Positions 1-10,476 are shown, counted from the stretch's first letter. The stretch is DNA of 64,000 nucleotides from an uncultured bacterium (GCA_937862565.1 CALMFT010000013.1:42064-106063), one strand, 5' to 3'. Made by a program: numbers and translations. The notes: a model not told the origin generated them from the letters alone.

Positions 1-2
1 AT

Positions 3-224
3 TTTGAAGATATGGGTCTTATGAATCCTTGGAAGACTCAAGATGAAGTGGCATTTGATAGTTATGAAATCGTAGGTAGTACATTGACGGTAAATCTTAC
101 TGGTACTATCAAAATCGGTGGAGTATGTGATGTGCCAAGACTCAATGAAACAGTAAAAGCAACCTATAAAAACTTTGGATACGATGACGTAGTCGTTCTT
201 GTAAACGGTCAAACAATCAACTAA
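3..224 (+). CDS. GerMN-like domain protein, C-terminal end (partial)
   Basis: The gene runs off the left edge; the reading frame is open from base 3 to the TAA at 222-224, leaving about 73 residues. The visible part alternates beta strands (SYEIVGSTLTVNLTG), then a helix-like RLNETVKATYKNF segment and a closing strand VVVLVNGQTIN. This resembles the end of a GerMN domain, where a Tl..f..v..V.i.vnG pattern closes the fold. GerMN domains occur in extracytoplasmic lipoproteins. The upstream part with any signal peptide is missing, so function is open. It lies 35 bases before mnmA on the same strand. Confidence 0.5.
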   Translation, partial: FEDMGLMNPWKTQDEVAFDSYEIVGSTLTVNLTGTIKIGGVCDVPRLNETVKATYKNFGYDDVVVLVNGQTIN

Positions 225-259
225 TTGAACACTGAAATAACAAACCTTAATCTCAAAAT

Positions 260-1309
260 ATGAATATATTGGTATGAATTTCTGGATGAGTAGACAGTGC
301 GGTTACTGCTTACTTATTGCAACAACAAGGACACCGTGTAGTCTGAGGTTTTATGTTGAACTATCTTGAGGAGGGGAACCCTGAATGTACAACCAAACAA
401 GATCTGGAATCTTTCTATCAGGTCTGCAGTTTTCTGAATATCCCCTATGAAGTATTGGATTTCCGTAAAGAGTACGAAGAAAAGGTACTCAACTATATCT
501 ATGAAGGTTACCTCAAAGGAATAACTCCCAATCCTGACGTACTCTGCAATAGTGAGGTAAAATTTAAACTCTTTCTGGACGAAGCTTTGCTAATGGGATA
601 TGATATGATTGCTACCGGGCATTATGCTCAAATTGAAAATATGGATGGTGAATATGAACTTCACAGAGGCTTAGATCCTGCCAAAGACCAATCTTATTTT
701 CTTGCTTGACTCAATCAATTTCAACTTTCCAAAGCTTTATTCCCAATAGGCGGAATGGAAAAAACCCAAGTGAGAGAACTTGCCAAAAAGATTGGTCTCC
801 CCAATGCTGAGCGTAAAGACTCTCAATGACTGTGCTTTGTAGGAAATGTTTCTATGTCAGATTTTCTCCAAGATAAGATTGGTCAAAAACCATGAAATAT
901 TTTACTCGAAGATGGAAGTATAGTTGGCCACCATACCGGAGCTTACCAATTTACCATAGGTCAACGTAGGGGTATCGGACTGAACTTTCAAGCCTATGTA
1001 ATCGATGTGAATGTAGCAGATAACACGGTAGTAGTAAGCAAAGATCCTGCTGATGAAAAACTTCATCGTAGTACTTTCCCTCTCAAAGCAGTCAGCCGAA
1101 TCCATGAAGAACCAAGATTCCCAATGAATGCTTGGTGTAAGGTGAGATATAGACAGGACTTACAAGAATGTACGATTGAGAAAAAAGATAATCAGATAGT
1201 GGTACAAACAAAAACCCCTCAAAAAGGAGTTCCAAACTGACAAATTTGTGTGATGTATGCTTGAGAAAAAGGTGATACTGTGATGGGCTGTGGGGAGATT
1301 ACGCAGTAG
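260..1309 (+). CDS. mnmA: tRNA-specific 2-thiouridylase MnmA
   Basis: MnmA (349 aa) adds sulfur to U34 of Lys, Glu and Gln tRNAs using ATP and a persulfide donor. The start ATG opens MNILV-G-ISGGVDSA: the PP-loop SGGVDS is visible only if UGA at 275 and 287 is glycine. Further landmarks are NPDVLCN with one catalytic Cys, ATGHYA, and KDSQGLCF with the second catalytic Cys, where the Gly is again UGA. About eight in-frame UGA codons occur. The CGA at 1097-1099 stands where MnmA proteins have Trp before the C-terminal barrel. Conserved RR of GQRRGIG is CGT-AGG. Length is normal for the family, so the gene is intact. Confidence 0.96.
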
Positions 1310-1325
1310 AGACTTAATTTTTCTT

Positions 1326-1553
1326 TTAGTTGTTTTTATCCACAATTTCAAAGGGTTTATGCAAAATTTCATGAGAGATGGGACGTATTTTGAGATCATT
1401 CATATTCCTAGCATATTCATCCGCCTTTGTAAGAGCAGCCTTAATTTCTTCATCAGTGACATTATTAAGCCTATCTCTTAAGTGTTTTTTTTCCGCAGGA
1501 TCTCTTTGCGTATAAGGAGTGCCCATAATTCCAGTAATAGGTTTGTTTTTCAT
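1326..1553 (-). CDS. small hypothetical protein, 75 aa
   Basis: This is a 75-residue charged protein starting MKNKPITGIMGTPYTQRD, with a Lys/Glu-rich helical middle and no membrane segment or signal peptide. I do not recognise a family. It is convergent with mnmA, ending 16 bases from that gene's stop. Composition is typical of a real soluble protein, but there is no paralogue or motif to confirm it. Confidence 0.5.
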   Translation of the reverse strand: MKNKPITGIMGTPYTQRDPAEKKHLRDRLNNVTDEEIKAALTKADEYARNMNDLKIRPISHEILHKPFEIVDKNN

Positions 1554-1698
1554 TATAATTTAACTTTTTATATATATAAAATATGAAGATATAGTTCATA
1601 TTACCAAATATTTATATGAGAGTATTAATCAAGATCGAGATTGTCCTCTTATCTTCATTAATCAGCTAATTTCTGACCGATGGTAGATATAGAATTAG

Positions 1699-1908
1699 CA
1701 TTACATTAGGTTTTCTCTTACTTTTGGCATTGCCCCAAAAGTAACAAAAGGTCTAGTCAAAAACAGCATTCTGTTGTTACCTTTGTATATAGGTTCCCTT
1801 AGAAGTTGAGACGACCCAAGGGGACCCACGTCTCAACTGGTGCTGGTCAAGCTTACAAAGTTGGTACTGAAATTGATCATGTTGTGTTTTTGACGGTCGG
1901 AGGGAGTA
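1699..1908. repeat. dispersed structured repeat, copy A
   Basis: This is an about 210-base element, also found at 9633-9845 and, shortened, at 38223-38350. It starts with a perfect 9-bp hairpin (TACTTTTGG, short loop, CCAAAAGTA). A 10-bp inverted pair follows (GTCAAAAACA early, TGTTTTTGAC at the end), enclosing a second hairpin with arms GTTGAGACG and CGTCTCAAC. No ORF is contained. The nested symmetry looks like a MITE or REP-type element. The gene-free stretch 1554-1991 holds this copy, a short palindrome at 1937-1954 and nothing else I can recognise. Confidence 0.85.
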
Positions 1909-1936
1909 AGGAAACTTGTGTATGTAGTGTTGTCTG

Positions 1937-1954
1937 CTCCGCTGTAGTGCGGAG
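1937..1954. repeat. CTCCGC/GCGGAG palindrome
   Basis: An 18-base hairpin with arms CTCCGC and GCGGAG lies just after repeat copy A. The same arms recur inside repeat copy C (38263-38284), many times at 39688-39980, and within a coding sequence at 58729-58746. Confidence 0.8.
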
Positions 1955-1991
1955 TTGAAGTCATGGTCTGAGTAGGAATTAATTGAGAGGA

Positions 1992-2159
1992 CTATTCCTC
2001 TTCGTCATCCGTATTTCTTTTTGAAAGTATCTCTTTCAGATTATTTTTATTGTTTTGGGATAAAGCACTAAAGTATTCCTCTCTTTCTTCTTGAATGGTT
2101 TGAGCATTATCAGCTAATTCTTCTATGTGTTGTACATAGAGTTGTTGAGTAGTTTCCAT
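1992..2159 (-). CDS. small acidic hypothetical protein, 55 aa
   Basis: An ATG-started frame of 55 residues begins METTQQLYVQHIEELAD and ends with the acidic tail TDDEEE before TAG. It is predicted helical and very rich in Glu and Gln. No family is recognised. It follows smpB on the same strand after 25 bases, so it could be the last gene of that run. It is short, so reality is moderately supported only by composition and position. Confidence 0.45.
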   Translation of the reverse strand: METTQQLYVQHIEELADNAQTIQEEREEYFSALSQNNKNNLKEILSKRNTDDEEE

Positions 2160-2184
2160 GATTATGATTCAATAATAAAGTGTT

Positions 2185-2652
2185 TTACTTAAATACGATG
2201 TTTCTGATTTCTCTATCTGCATCTCTGATTTGATCTTTTTCTTTGAGTATTGTTTTTTTGTCTACTTTTTTCATGAGTTTTACCAGACCAACGGTGATCT
2301 TAATATATCTTCTGTGATTGATGAAGATATCAATAATCTTGAGCGTATAACCCGTTTTGTGAGTTCTTTCTGCAAGTTTTCTGATTTCAGGTTTACTCAA
2401 CAAAAGCTGTCTTGGTCACTTTTGTTCATAGTTTCCTATCTGCGCGAGGGAAGCTTTTTTGTATAAAGGAATGTCTATATTCTCTATCCAAGCGGTACCG
2501 TCCATGCGTACTTTTACCCAAGCATTAGTGATATTTACATATCCTGATTTGATAGATTTTACCTCATATCACTTTAGTACCAAACCCGCAGTGTATTTTT
2601 CAATCACCTCATAATCATGCAGGACTCTTTTATTGGTAGAAATAATTTTCAT
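2185..2652 (-). CDS. smpB: SsrA-binding protein SmpB
   Basis: SmpB (155 aa) binds tmRNA and brings it to stalled ribosomes. The start MKIISTNKRVLHDYEV matches the usual N-terminus, followed by GYEVKSIKSG, where the first Gly is UGA, and the core LLLSKPEIRKL. The C-terminal LKKVDKK..EKDQIRDADREI tail is the basic/helical tail that enters the ribosome. A second UGA lies in EQKGPRQ. Length is typical. It lies 32 bases after the glycosyltransferase gene on the same strand. Confidence 0.95.
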
Positions 2653-2684
2653 GGTGCGTAAATTTGGGTTATCTTAACTATGTT

Positions 2685-3857
2685 TTAGTTCAATTCAAAT
2701 TTTAAAGTACTTGCTTCAAATTTTGCTCTCGCGCTTTCTCCTATCTGATTATAATTCCATTTCCTATCTTGAAAGGCTTTGATAGCAGTAATCAATTCTT
2801 CTTCAGTTTGGCTTGCTATGAGAATACCATCTAGATCTGAATCGATAAGCTCGACTGTGGCGCCTTCATTGTAGCCAAGAACCGGAGTTCCCACACAAAG
2901 ACTTTCAGCAGTTACATAACCAAAGGATTCAAGTGTGATGTTGACCAAGCCCTGCGCTTTTCAGATTATTTCAGCTTTTCTAGCCGCATCACTCATTCGT
3001 CCCAAGAACTCGATATTGGAATCCGCAATGGATTTTAAGTACTGTTCATCAGGTCCCGACCCAATAATCTTGAGATGGATATTGAGCTTATTGAAAGCCT
3101 TGATAATGGTGTCCACCTGCTTGCTAAATGTTACCAACCTTCCTACAAATACAAAATAATCTGATCTTTGTGACTGAATGGCAGGCGTGAAGAAATTATT
3201 ATCGAGTTTAGGGTATTCGATGGTGCTTTCCGCTATCCCATAAATCTTTTTCACTAGGCTAGAAGTATATTTACTATTAGTACTCATGTTCGTATATTCG
3301 CGTGCCTGTAAATCTCGTGGCTTGAGATAAGAAGCGGCAAATTGATAGATTTGTTTGATAGGAAATTTGAGTTTTGCAAGATTACTCGCGAAGTGGTTAT
3401 GAATATACATAAACGGAGATTGGAGGCGGAGGAAAGTTTTGGAAGTGGAGTTTTTTGAATTGATTTTTTTAGAACTCAGTGGAAGGACATTCTTGGCTAC
3501 TGCAAAGCTTGAGATATGAACTTCATCAGTATGAAAAGCGTTGATTTTTTTTCTGAGTCTATTTATCAACAATGGATAAAAAAACATGAGATTACGATAA
3601 TCAAATATCTTGGAAAATAGGGGTGTTTTATATTTATCGAAAAAAACAAAGGTTGAAAAAATCCATCTTGGAAGAGCAGTTATAATGGGGATTTTACGAG
3701 CATCAATAATCAGAAAATGCTTATCAGAAAACATTGTAAAGATTGCTAAGGATTCAGATTTGTCAGCATTTTTAATCCTGTCTTCAATCATCTCAAAAAA
3801 AACTTGTTCAGCTCAAGCAATATAATACAGTCGATCATGGACGAATGCGATTTTCAT
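2685..3857 (-). CDS. glycosyltransferase family 4 (GT-B)
   Basis: This 390-aa protein begins MKIAFVHDRLYYIAGAE, with the Gly-Ala-Glu loop that binds the sugar acceptor in GT4 enzymes; that Gly is UGA. The C-terminal Rossmann half contains FVGRLVTFSKQVD, IIGSGPDEQYLK and the EX7E donor-binding motif in ESFGYVTAE. It therefore probably transfers a hexose from a nucleotide sugar to a surface polysaccharide or lipid; the substrate cannot be told. No membrane helix is seen. It lies between rsmE and smpB with short gaps, suggesting cotranscription. Confidence 0.88.
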
Positions 3858-3870
3858 GGTTTATAAGTAC

Positions 3871-4563
3871 TTATCTTGTTTTGTTTTTCAACCACCATGC
3901 TCCGATTATCGCAGCAGACTCCGTTCTCAAAATAGACTCACCAAGTTTGATACTCGTATACCCATTTTCTTGGAAATACTTCAATTCTGTAGGCTCAAAT
4001 CCACCTTCAGGACCTACGATGATATTGTTTAAATCTTCATTATTTTTTTGAAGTTCCGCATGAGAAGTACCGTCTTGATAGGAAAGATATCCTTTAGGAA
4101 TATCATTAATTTTTTTTACAATTTCGATTTTTGGCACGCTTCGATTGTGAGATTGTTCAGCAGCTTCCACACAGATCAGGTTTATTCTGCCTATTTTATT
4201 TTCAGACAAATCTTGAATCACCGATCTTTTACTGGTTCGGATAAGGATTTTCTGAATACCGATCTCGCTCGCTTTCTGACAAATCAATTCCATCTTATCC
4301 CACTTATTGGTCATTGCTACCGTAAGAGTAGTTTCATTTCCTGACTCTTTAGGCTGGGATTCTTCCATGAGAATTTTTACTTTCATGGATTTTTTATCTA
4401 GAGAATCGATGCTTGTTGTAAATCTTTGACCTTTGGATTGTATGATAATCTCATCTCCTACTTTATATCTGAGGACTTTTGTACATTGATAAAGCACTCT
4501 TTCATCATTGATAATGAGAAAGGGGTCTTGTTTAGTGTATTGGTCTGTAATGAAAATTTGCAT
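3871..4563 (-). CDS. rsmE: 16S rRNA m3U1498 methyltransferase RsmE
   Basis: RsmE (230 aa) methylates U1498 of 16S rRNA with SAM. The SPOUT knot motifs are clear: IIVGPEGGFEPTE and KLGESILRTESAAI near the C-terminus, and EAAEQSHN in the middle. The N-terminal PUA-like domain starts at MQIFITDQY. I chose the ATG at 4563 because an upstream in-frame ATG at 4581 would overlap the SOD gene and add six unconserved residues. No internal UGA is needed. Confidence 0.92.
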   Translation of the reverse strand: MQIFITDQYTKQDPFLIINDERVLYQCTKVLRYKVGDEIIIQSKGQRFTTSIDSLDKKSMKVKILMEESQPKESGNETTLTVAMTNKWDKMELICQKASEIGIQKILIRTSKRSVIQDLSENKIGRINLICVEAAEQSHNRSVPKIEIVKKINDIPKGYLSYQDGTSHAELQKNNEDLNNIIVGPEGGFEPTELKYFQENGYTSIKLGESILRTESAAIIGAWWLKNKTR

Positions 4564-4573
4564 ATAGTAGGGA

Positions 4574-5167
4574 TTAAGCATTTATATGTTGTTCTACCTT
4601 ATCTCGATTGATGAGTGACCACCAGTTTTCGAGGTATTCAGGTCTACGATTTTGACATTTGAGATAGTAGGCATGTTCTCGAACATCTACTCCGAGGATT
4701 GGTTGTTTACCGTTCATAAGTGGGTTTTCTTGTTGCGGATAATTAGTAATAATCAGACTATCGCCTTCTTTTTCCAATCGTGTCCATCCCGATCCGAATA
4801 CAGCCACCGCTTTCGTAGTAAACTGAGTCTTGAATTCTTCCCAAGATCCGAAAGTTTTTGCAATGATTTCTTGTAAGTTAGATGATGGAGTTGATCCACC
4901 TGGTTTCATGGTTTCTCGGTAGATATTGTGATTGAGTAAACCTCCACCGTGGTTTCTTACGATAGTTTGCACAGACTCTGGAAGGGTTTTAGTTTGAGAA
5001 ACTAAGTCAATGAGACTTAAACTTTCAAATTCAGTACCCGCGATTCCTGCATTGAGTTTATCGCAGTAAGTCTGATGATGTTTGCTATAATGTAATTCTA
5101 CTGTAAGACGATCGATATGTGGTTCTAGAGCTTCGTATCCATAAGGAAGAGCTGGAAGAGTGTGCAT
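4574..5167 (-). CDS. iron/manganese superoxide dismutase
   Basis: This cytoplasmic 197-aa enzyme converts superoxide to peroxide. Ligand regions are visible: ELHYSKHHQTY (first His), LLNHNIY (second His) and GVDV-x-EHAYY (Asp and third His). With the standard code Arg would replace Trp in DVWEHAYY, GSGWTWLE, NHNIYW and INWDK; all four codons are CGA, read here as Trp. The true arginines in NRRPEY are CGT and AGA. Length fits the family. Metal preference cannot be decided from the sequence. Confidence 0.95.
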   Translation of the reverse strand: MHTLPALPYGYEALEPHIDRLTVELHYSKHHQTYCDKLNAGIAGTEFESLSLIDLVSQTKTLPESVQTIVRNHGGGLLNHNIYRETMKPGGSTPSSNLQEIIAKTFGSWEEFKTQFTTKAVAVFGSGWTRLEKEGDSLIITNYPQQENPLMNGKQPILGVDVREHAYYLKCQNRRPEYLENWWSLINRDKVEQHINA

Positions 5168-5196
5168 GGGTGTAAGAATAAGAATTTAAAAGGGTA

Positions 5197-5733
5197 TTAT
5201 AATTCTATAGTAGTAATTGATCCGTTTGAAAGTGAATCTTCGGCTATATCCATTTTAAGTACTTTGGATAACATTCTTTTGAATCGTCCTCTGTGGCCAA
5301 TCAGGAGAATAGTTTCCTCTGGTTGTTCTCTCAAATTATTTATAAAATTTTCCGTTCTTTCATCCAATGATTCATCGGATTCTATTTTTAATTCATCCAT
5401 TCTTTGTTGTCTTTCTTGAGGTGTCCCTTGATTAATATCTACTCGTACTGATCTAGGCTGGTTAGTCTGATCTCACAAATCTCTTTCTTTCATCAGTTCA
5501 GAAACAATGATATCTCAAGTATATTGAATTTCTCACTTAATAATTTCTGCAGTTTGAATTGCTCTGTGTAAACTAGAAGAATATATTTTATTAATAACTT
5601 CATTTCTTAATAACTTCCCAGTTTCATGTGCTTGCGCAATTCCATTTTCTGTGAGTCCAATATTCAATCGTCCCGTACTTCTTTTATCAATATTGTTTTG
5701 AGTTTCTCCATGTCTTACTAAAATAACTTTCAT
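5197..5733 (-). CDS. histidine phosphatase family protein
   Basis: This is a 178-aa protein with the phosphohistidine motif LVRHGETQNN at residues 5-14 and a second catalytic His in LLIGHRG. SSLHRAIQTAEII is the typical middle motif. Three UGA codons occur in the central section. It belongs to the phosphoglycerate mutase-like superfamily, but the substrate (sugar phosphate, nucleotide or small metabolite) is unclear. It ends 29 bases before the SOD start on the same strand. Confidence 0.88.
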
Positions 5734-5859
5734 TTTTATAACTCAGCTTATAAATATCTTTCTTCCTCTATAATAACTAAAAATTACTGAGTTTCAATCT
5801 TAGGACAAAAAGAAAGTTAAAACTCCGATACCCAGATTAATCCAAGATAAATATCTTCA

Positions 5860-6216
5860 TTAATTTCTTAATATTTTATCCATGGCTCTGCCTTTTGCCA
5901 ATTCATCAACTAATTTGTCGAGGTAGCGAATTTGTTGTACTATCTTATCTTCAATTTCCTCAACTCTCATTCCACAAATTACTCCCTTGATCATTGATGC
6001 GTTTGGGTTGATAGAGGGCGCTTGTGTAAAGAACTCAAGAAAGCTTGTCTTATTGTCAATTCTGTGTTGAATTGCTTTTTCATCATATCATGTCAACCAT
6101 GAAATAACCTGATTCAACTCTTCTTGAGTTCTTCCTTTTTTTTCAATCTTTGTGAGATAATGAGGATATACTCCTCAGAAAATTAATTTGTAATGTTTTT
6201 CTATATCTATCTTCAT
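5860..6216 (-). CDS. DUF2200 family protein
   Basis: This 118-aa protein matches the DUF2200 pattern closely: VYPHYLTKIEKKGRTQEEL, VISWLTGYDEKAI, FFTQAPSINPNASMIKG, and IRYLDKLVDELAKGRAMDKI. Two glycines (in FGGVYPHY and LTGYDE) are UGA. The biochemical role of the family is unknown. It follows the prenyltransferase gene after 27 bases. Confidence 0.88.
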
Positions 6217-6243
6217 TTGTTGAATATGAACAAATATAAATGA

Positions 6244-7122
6244 TTAAAACCATCAAAGCTTGAGAGCGATGACATAGAGGAAAAGTAAGAACCCAATGGC
6301 TGTATTTACCCAAGGGAAATATTTATATATTCTGAAAACATCTGACCTAAAAGAGAGCGCCATAAGAACAAGATAGATTACTCCCAATCCCACGCTTCCC
6401 CAGCCCATCGCAGGAAAACTCAACAGGATAGCCAATGCGTAACAGACCATACAAAATATCAAAGTTCCTTTTCTACCATACAATGTTGCTACGGTTTGAA
6501 TACCACTTTGAGTGTCTGCTTCGATATCAGGAATAGCAGAATAAGCGTGCATAGCCATACTTCGGGCTAGTCCCGCCAACAAAATCATCCAGTTTATTTC
6601 CGTTCCTCAGCTTATAAAATATCCTACAAACCCTGGACTAATATAGATCAAGCCTGATATGACTGTATCCAAAACTGGCTTTGCTTTAGCTCTAAGCGGT
6701 GGCGCAGAATAGAAAACTGCACTCAGACAAAAGATGAATAAGAACAAATAGGAATAAGGATTTGGTAAAATACTCAGTAATAAGAAGGGGGTATTGAGCA
6801 CGATAATAGAGATCCAAAGTGCTCTTTGTTGTTCTGGCGCGATAGCAGTTTCATAGTCTTGTTTCTTTTGATTAAGCTTGTCCGTCTCATAATCAAAGAT
6901 ATCATTCACTCCATAAATGAGCAGATTCGCAGGGAAAGTGAAATATATGAGTAACCAAAGATGTGACCAGGTGAGAGCGTCCCAGATTGTTGACACGGAA
7001 TCGATCGTGAAAAAAGCAGCAATAATTCCTATCAGAAAAGGTCCCAAAATATAGATCCAAAATCTTGGACGCGAAGTGGGGAGAAAGTTGTAGAGAGTTT
7101 GGAATAGTGATTGCACTGACAT
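6244..7122 (-). CDS. UbiA-family prenyltransferase, probably carotenoid-related
   Basis: This is a 292-aa polytopic membrane protein with about eight hydrophobic helices. The first Asp-rich motif is NDIFDYETD (residues about 73-81) and the second is DIEADTQSG. UbiA enzymes attach isoprenyl chains to aromatic, lipid or carotenoid acceptors. It lies 49 bases downstream of crtB, so a lycopene elongase-type role (C45/C50 carotenoids) or a related pigment role is inferred; quinone or lipid prenylation cannot be excluded. The last codons before TAA are UGA-TGG-TTT. Confidence 0.85.
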
Positions 7123-7171
7123 AGTTTGAATGTGTATTTTTTAGATTTTATTGCAACCGACAATTATAGGT

Positions 7172-8038
7172 TTAATGATGATTGTGGAAGTATTTTTTGA
7201 TGATCAGCAATAAGTTTTCTCTTTTGGAAGAACGTACATTGGCGGTAAAGACATCATAGTCTACAGATGCGATTTTATCCAAAATGGAGCAGTATAAAAC
7301 ACTCGCCCACTGTACTGCTTTTCTTCCTTGTGGATGGAGGAGCGCGATTCATTGATTTGCTTCTTCATACATTTTCTTGGTAAATCAGATTTCATTCTTC
7401 ATAAAATGTTTCCAGTTTTCTCCTATTTTTCCAGTTCATTCACAGTATTTTTTGATATCGTTTTGATCGAGTCAAAATGGCGTAAGCCTGTCTTGAGGAA
7501 TATAAATTCTTTGGCGATCCATCCAGTCTTCTTTGATGTCTCTCAGGAAGTTGGTATATTGCATAGCTTCTCCCAGCTTGCGAGCGTGATAAAACACTTT
7601 TTCTTGATCTTGGATTGGATATCAGATAATCTGACACATCATCAATCCCACTACTTCAGCAGAACCCACCATGTATGTTTGTAGCTGTTCATAATGTGTA
7701 TAATCAATCCATTCACAATCACTTTTCATTGCTGCCAAAAATGTTTCCACCCACTCTTGCTCAATCTGTTTATTTTTGCACAATTCCACAAACGGAAGAA
7801 TAATCGGATCATGAGGAGTAGACGTAGTATCTGGAGTTTGAGAAAAGATATTCTGAGTTCTGTCGATAAGAATTTGGATTTTTTCACACTGATCTTCTTG
7901 TTCATTATCCACAATATCATCAGCAACTCTTACAAAAGCGTAGAGTAAAAACACCTGTTGTTTTATAGTTTTAGGAAAAAACAAAGAAGCCAAATAGTAG
8001 CTGGTACCATGAGTCGTGATGTATTTTTTTATGTTCAT
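7172..8038 (-). CDS. crtB: phytoene/squalene synthase family (CrtB)
   Basis: This 288-aa enzyme would condense two prenyl diphosphates head to head, giving phytoene from two geranylgeranyl diphosphates. Both Asp-rich motifs are present: VADDIVDNEQED near residue 39 and LRDIKEDWMD in the second half. MQYTNFLRD and RIYIPQD are also typical. Several Gly codons are UGA. Its ATG overlaps the crtI end by ten bases (ATGAACATAA), indicating translational coupling. No prenyl diphosphate synthase is in this window. Confidence 0.92.
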
Positions 8039-9537
8039 TGAAGTAGATATTTTTTTAAAATTCTTTCAGTGACCAGCATTCCTGAGATCAAACACATAGG
8101 CATTCCTATTCCTGGGGTCGTGTAACCACCAGCATAGTATAAGCCTTCTACCTTCTTACTGTAATTGTCTGGTCTTCGTAATGAAGACTGGAAGAAAGTA
8201 TGAGCAAGTCCGAGTGCCGTTCCTTTATAGGCATTGTAATAGGATTCAAAATCTGGTATCGAGAATGTTTGTGTAAATTCTATGCGTGAGGCAAGATCAG
8301 GAATCTTACAAGTTTTGGCGATATCTGCGATTATAGTTTCAGAATATTGTTTGATAGTTTCATCATTGTACTCGAGTCCAGGAGCAATAGGAACCAAGAC
8401 AAAAAGATTTTCTTTTCATTCTGGAGCTACCTTGGGATCAGTTTTACTCGGATTACAGATATAATAATTTGGGTCTGTTGGTCGTGAGGGTTTAGAAAAA
8501 ATTTCATCAAAACCTTCTTTTCGATTCTCACTAAATATAAGGGTATGATGCTGCAATTGAGGTAATTTACCATCTACTCCCAAATACAGTATAAATCCTG
8601 ATGGGCTGATTACCTTCTTTCCCCAATAAGATTCCGGATATGATTGATTAGTATCTTCCAAAAGTCTTGTTTCAGTATGATGCATGTCTGCATTGGAAAC
8701 CACGATATCTGCCAAATAATATCCTTCTTCAGATCATTTTTTTGTTTTTACTCCTTTTACTTTGCCGTCCTGTACTTCAATATTTGTTACTGCTGTATCA
8801 AACTCAAAAGTCACTCCAGCTTGAAGAGCAATATTATACAAGGCTTTACTCACTTCATAGATTCCACCCTCAGGATAAAACACTCCTTGATTGAAATCTA
8901 CATGCGACATAATATTGAATAAGGCGGGAGTCTGATAGGGAGAAGTACCTAAGAAAACTGAAGGATACATAAGAATTTTTTTCAATCTTTCATCTTTTAC
9001 AAATCTTGAAACGTATTTATACAGACTCGTAAAAATATTGAGCTGCATACCTTCAATTGCTAACTGAGGAGTCAAAAAATCTCGTATACTATCAAAATTT
9101 TTGTTTACAAACTTATTCATAGCGATGTCATATTGATGGGCGGAGGAAGCGAGATATTTGCGTAATTGCTCTCCAGCACCGGTTTCCATCGACTCGAAAA
9201 CTTCCATTGCCTTGCTGATATCGCTGTACATATCTACTTGTTGTGCGTCTTGTGCTGCGTCTTTGAAATATACTCTATAGCTTGGTGATAATTTTTGTAA
9301 GGTGAAATGATCTGAAATTTTTTCGCCAATAGCAGCAAAGAATTTTTCAAATGCATCGGGCATGAGATATCGACTTGGTCCCATATCCCATTTGTAACCT
9401 TGAGCTTCGAGAAGATTGGCACGACCTCAAGCTTTATCGTTTTTCTCCAATACTTTTACCTCAAAACCTTTTTTAGCTAAAAGGATAGCAGTTGCTAAGC
9501 CTCAAAATCCAGCTCAGATTATTATGACTTTTTTCAC
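8029..9537 (-). CDS. crtI: phytoene desaturase family (CrtI)
   Basis: This 502-aa FAD enzyme introduces double bases-conjugating desaturations into phytoene. The N-terminus reads VKKVIIIGAGFGGLATAI; two of the glycines of the FAD motif are UGA. The next landmark, DMGPS-x-YLMPDA, has CGA where the family has Trp. The C-terminus contains YYAGGYTTPGIGMPMCLISG, the CrtI signature. The start is GTG because no ATG lies upstream in frame; the first residues fit the family. It is the first gene of the carotenoid operon. Confidence 0.94.
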
Positions 9538-9632
9538 ACGGACTGTTAAAAAATATAAATAGGTTTATATTGAGTCTTGTGTTGTGGTATTAATATTTTT
9601 TTTAATTTCTATTAGAGTTGAGTGGAGTTTGA

Positions 9633-9845
9633 CATTACATTAGGTTTTCTCTTACTTTTGGCATTGCCCCAAAAGTAACAAAAGGTCTAGTCAAAAACAG
9701 CATTTTGCGGTCAGCTTCTAGTGATTTTTACCTTAGAAGTTGAGACGACCCAAGGGGACCCACGTCTCAACCGATGTTGGTTAAGACTACGATGGTCGGT
9801 ACTAGATTGATCATGTTGTGTTTTTGACGCCATGGAGGGAGTAGG
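9633..9845. repeat. dispersed structured repeat, copy B
   Basis: This second full copy of the element at 1699-1908 lies in the 386-base gene-free stretch 9538-9923. Both hairpins (TACTTTTGG/CCAAAAGTA and GTTGAGACG/CGTCTCAAC) and the GTCAAAAACA/TGTTTTTGAC pair are conserved, while the sequences between them differ. The remainder of the gap is AT-rich and shows nothing recognisable. Confidence 0.85.
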
Positions 9846-9923
9846 ATTTGATTTGTAGTATTTTTACAAAATAAAGCAGTGTTTATATTTAGACTTTATT
9901 TTAACTCTATCCTTATACATCCT

Positions 9924-10475
9924 TTAATTTCTTTTGATCAATAATACTTTCTTTATAGTTTGAATTTTGTCTTTAGATGTTCGATCGTAGATGGATAATT
10001 CACTAAATCATTGTTTTTTATACCATGAAATAAGTTGAGGTAATTCATAATCTACATCCAACAACAATCATACTCAATGTATATTTTTAACTTGATTTAT
10101 CAATGAGGATAAAAGCTCTATTCCAATTCCAAGTTTTCTAAAATTGGGTTTAATATAAAATCCTTGTATCCAAAATAATTTATAAGGATCAGATATTCAA
10201 CTATCTTGAAGTAGCTGTAACAAATTCTGATAACCGATTGTGCGCTCAATGTATTCTTTATTTAGGTTAAAATCTTTTCAGAATATGAATCATATATATT
10301 CATCATCCAATTTAACTATTGAATTTAAACATCCCATGTGATAACAATTATCTTTCCAACTTTCTCCTCGTTCTTGCAAATTATCATTTGGATTGCCCCA
10401 AGCTTCTCTCAAGAGTTTTGCTTTGAGTTCGATATCCTTTTCGTCTTCAGGGAAAATTATTTGCTTATCTATCAT
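9924..10475 (-). CDS. GNAT family N-acetyltransferase
   Basis: This 183-aa protein carries a GNAT-like acetyl-CoA site in the second half: FWIQGFYIKPNFRKLGIGIEL, where the R-x-x-G-x-G/I loop binds pyrophosphate, followed by LLLDVDYELPQ and a YKKQGFSE strand typical of the C-terminus. Several Gly codons are UGA. The start ATG lies one base after the stop of the upstream ATPase gene (TAAGATG), so translation is probably coupled. The substrate is unknown. Confidence 0.8.
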
Positions 10476-10476
10476 C

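Noticed and set aside
260..1309. mnmA and many other genes look broken by stop codons under the standard code.
   Set aside because: The interruptions are UGA at conserved glycines; no frameshift is needed and lengths are normal, so these are not pseudogenes.
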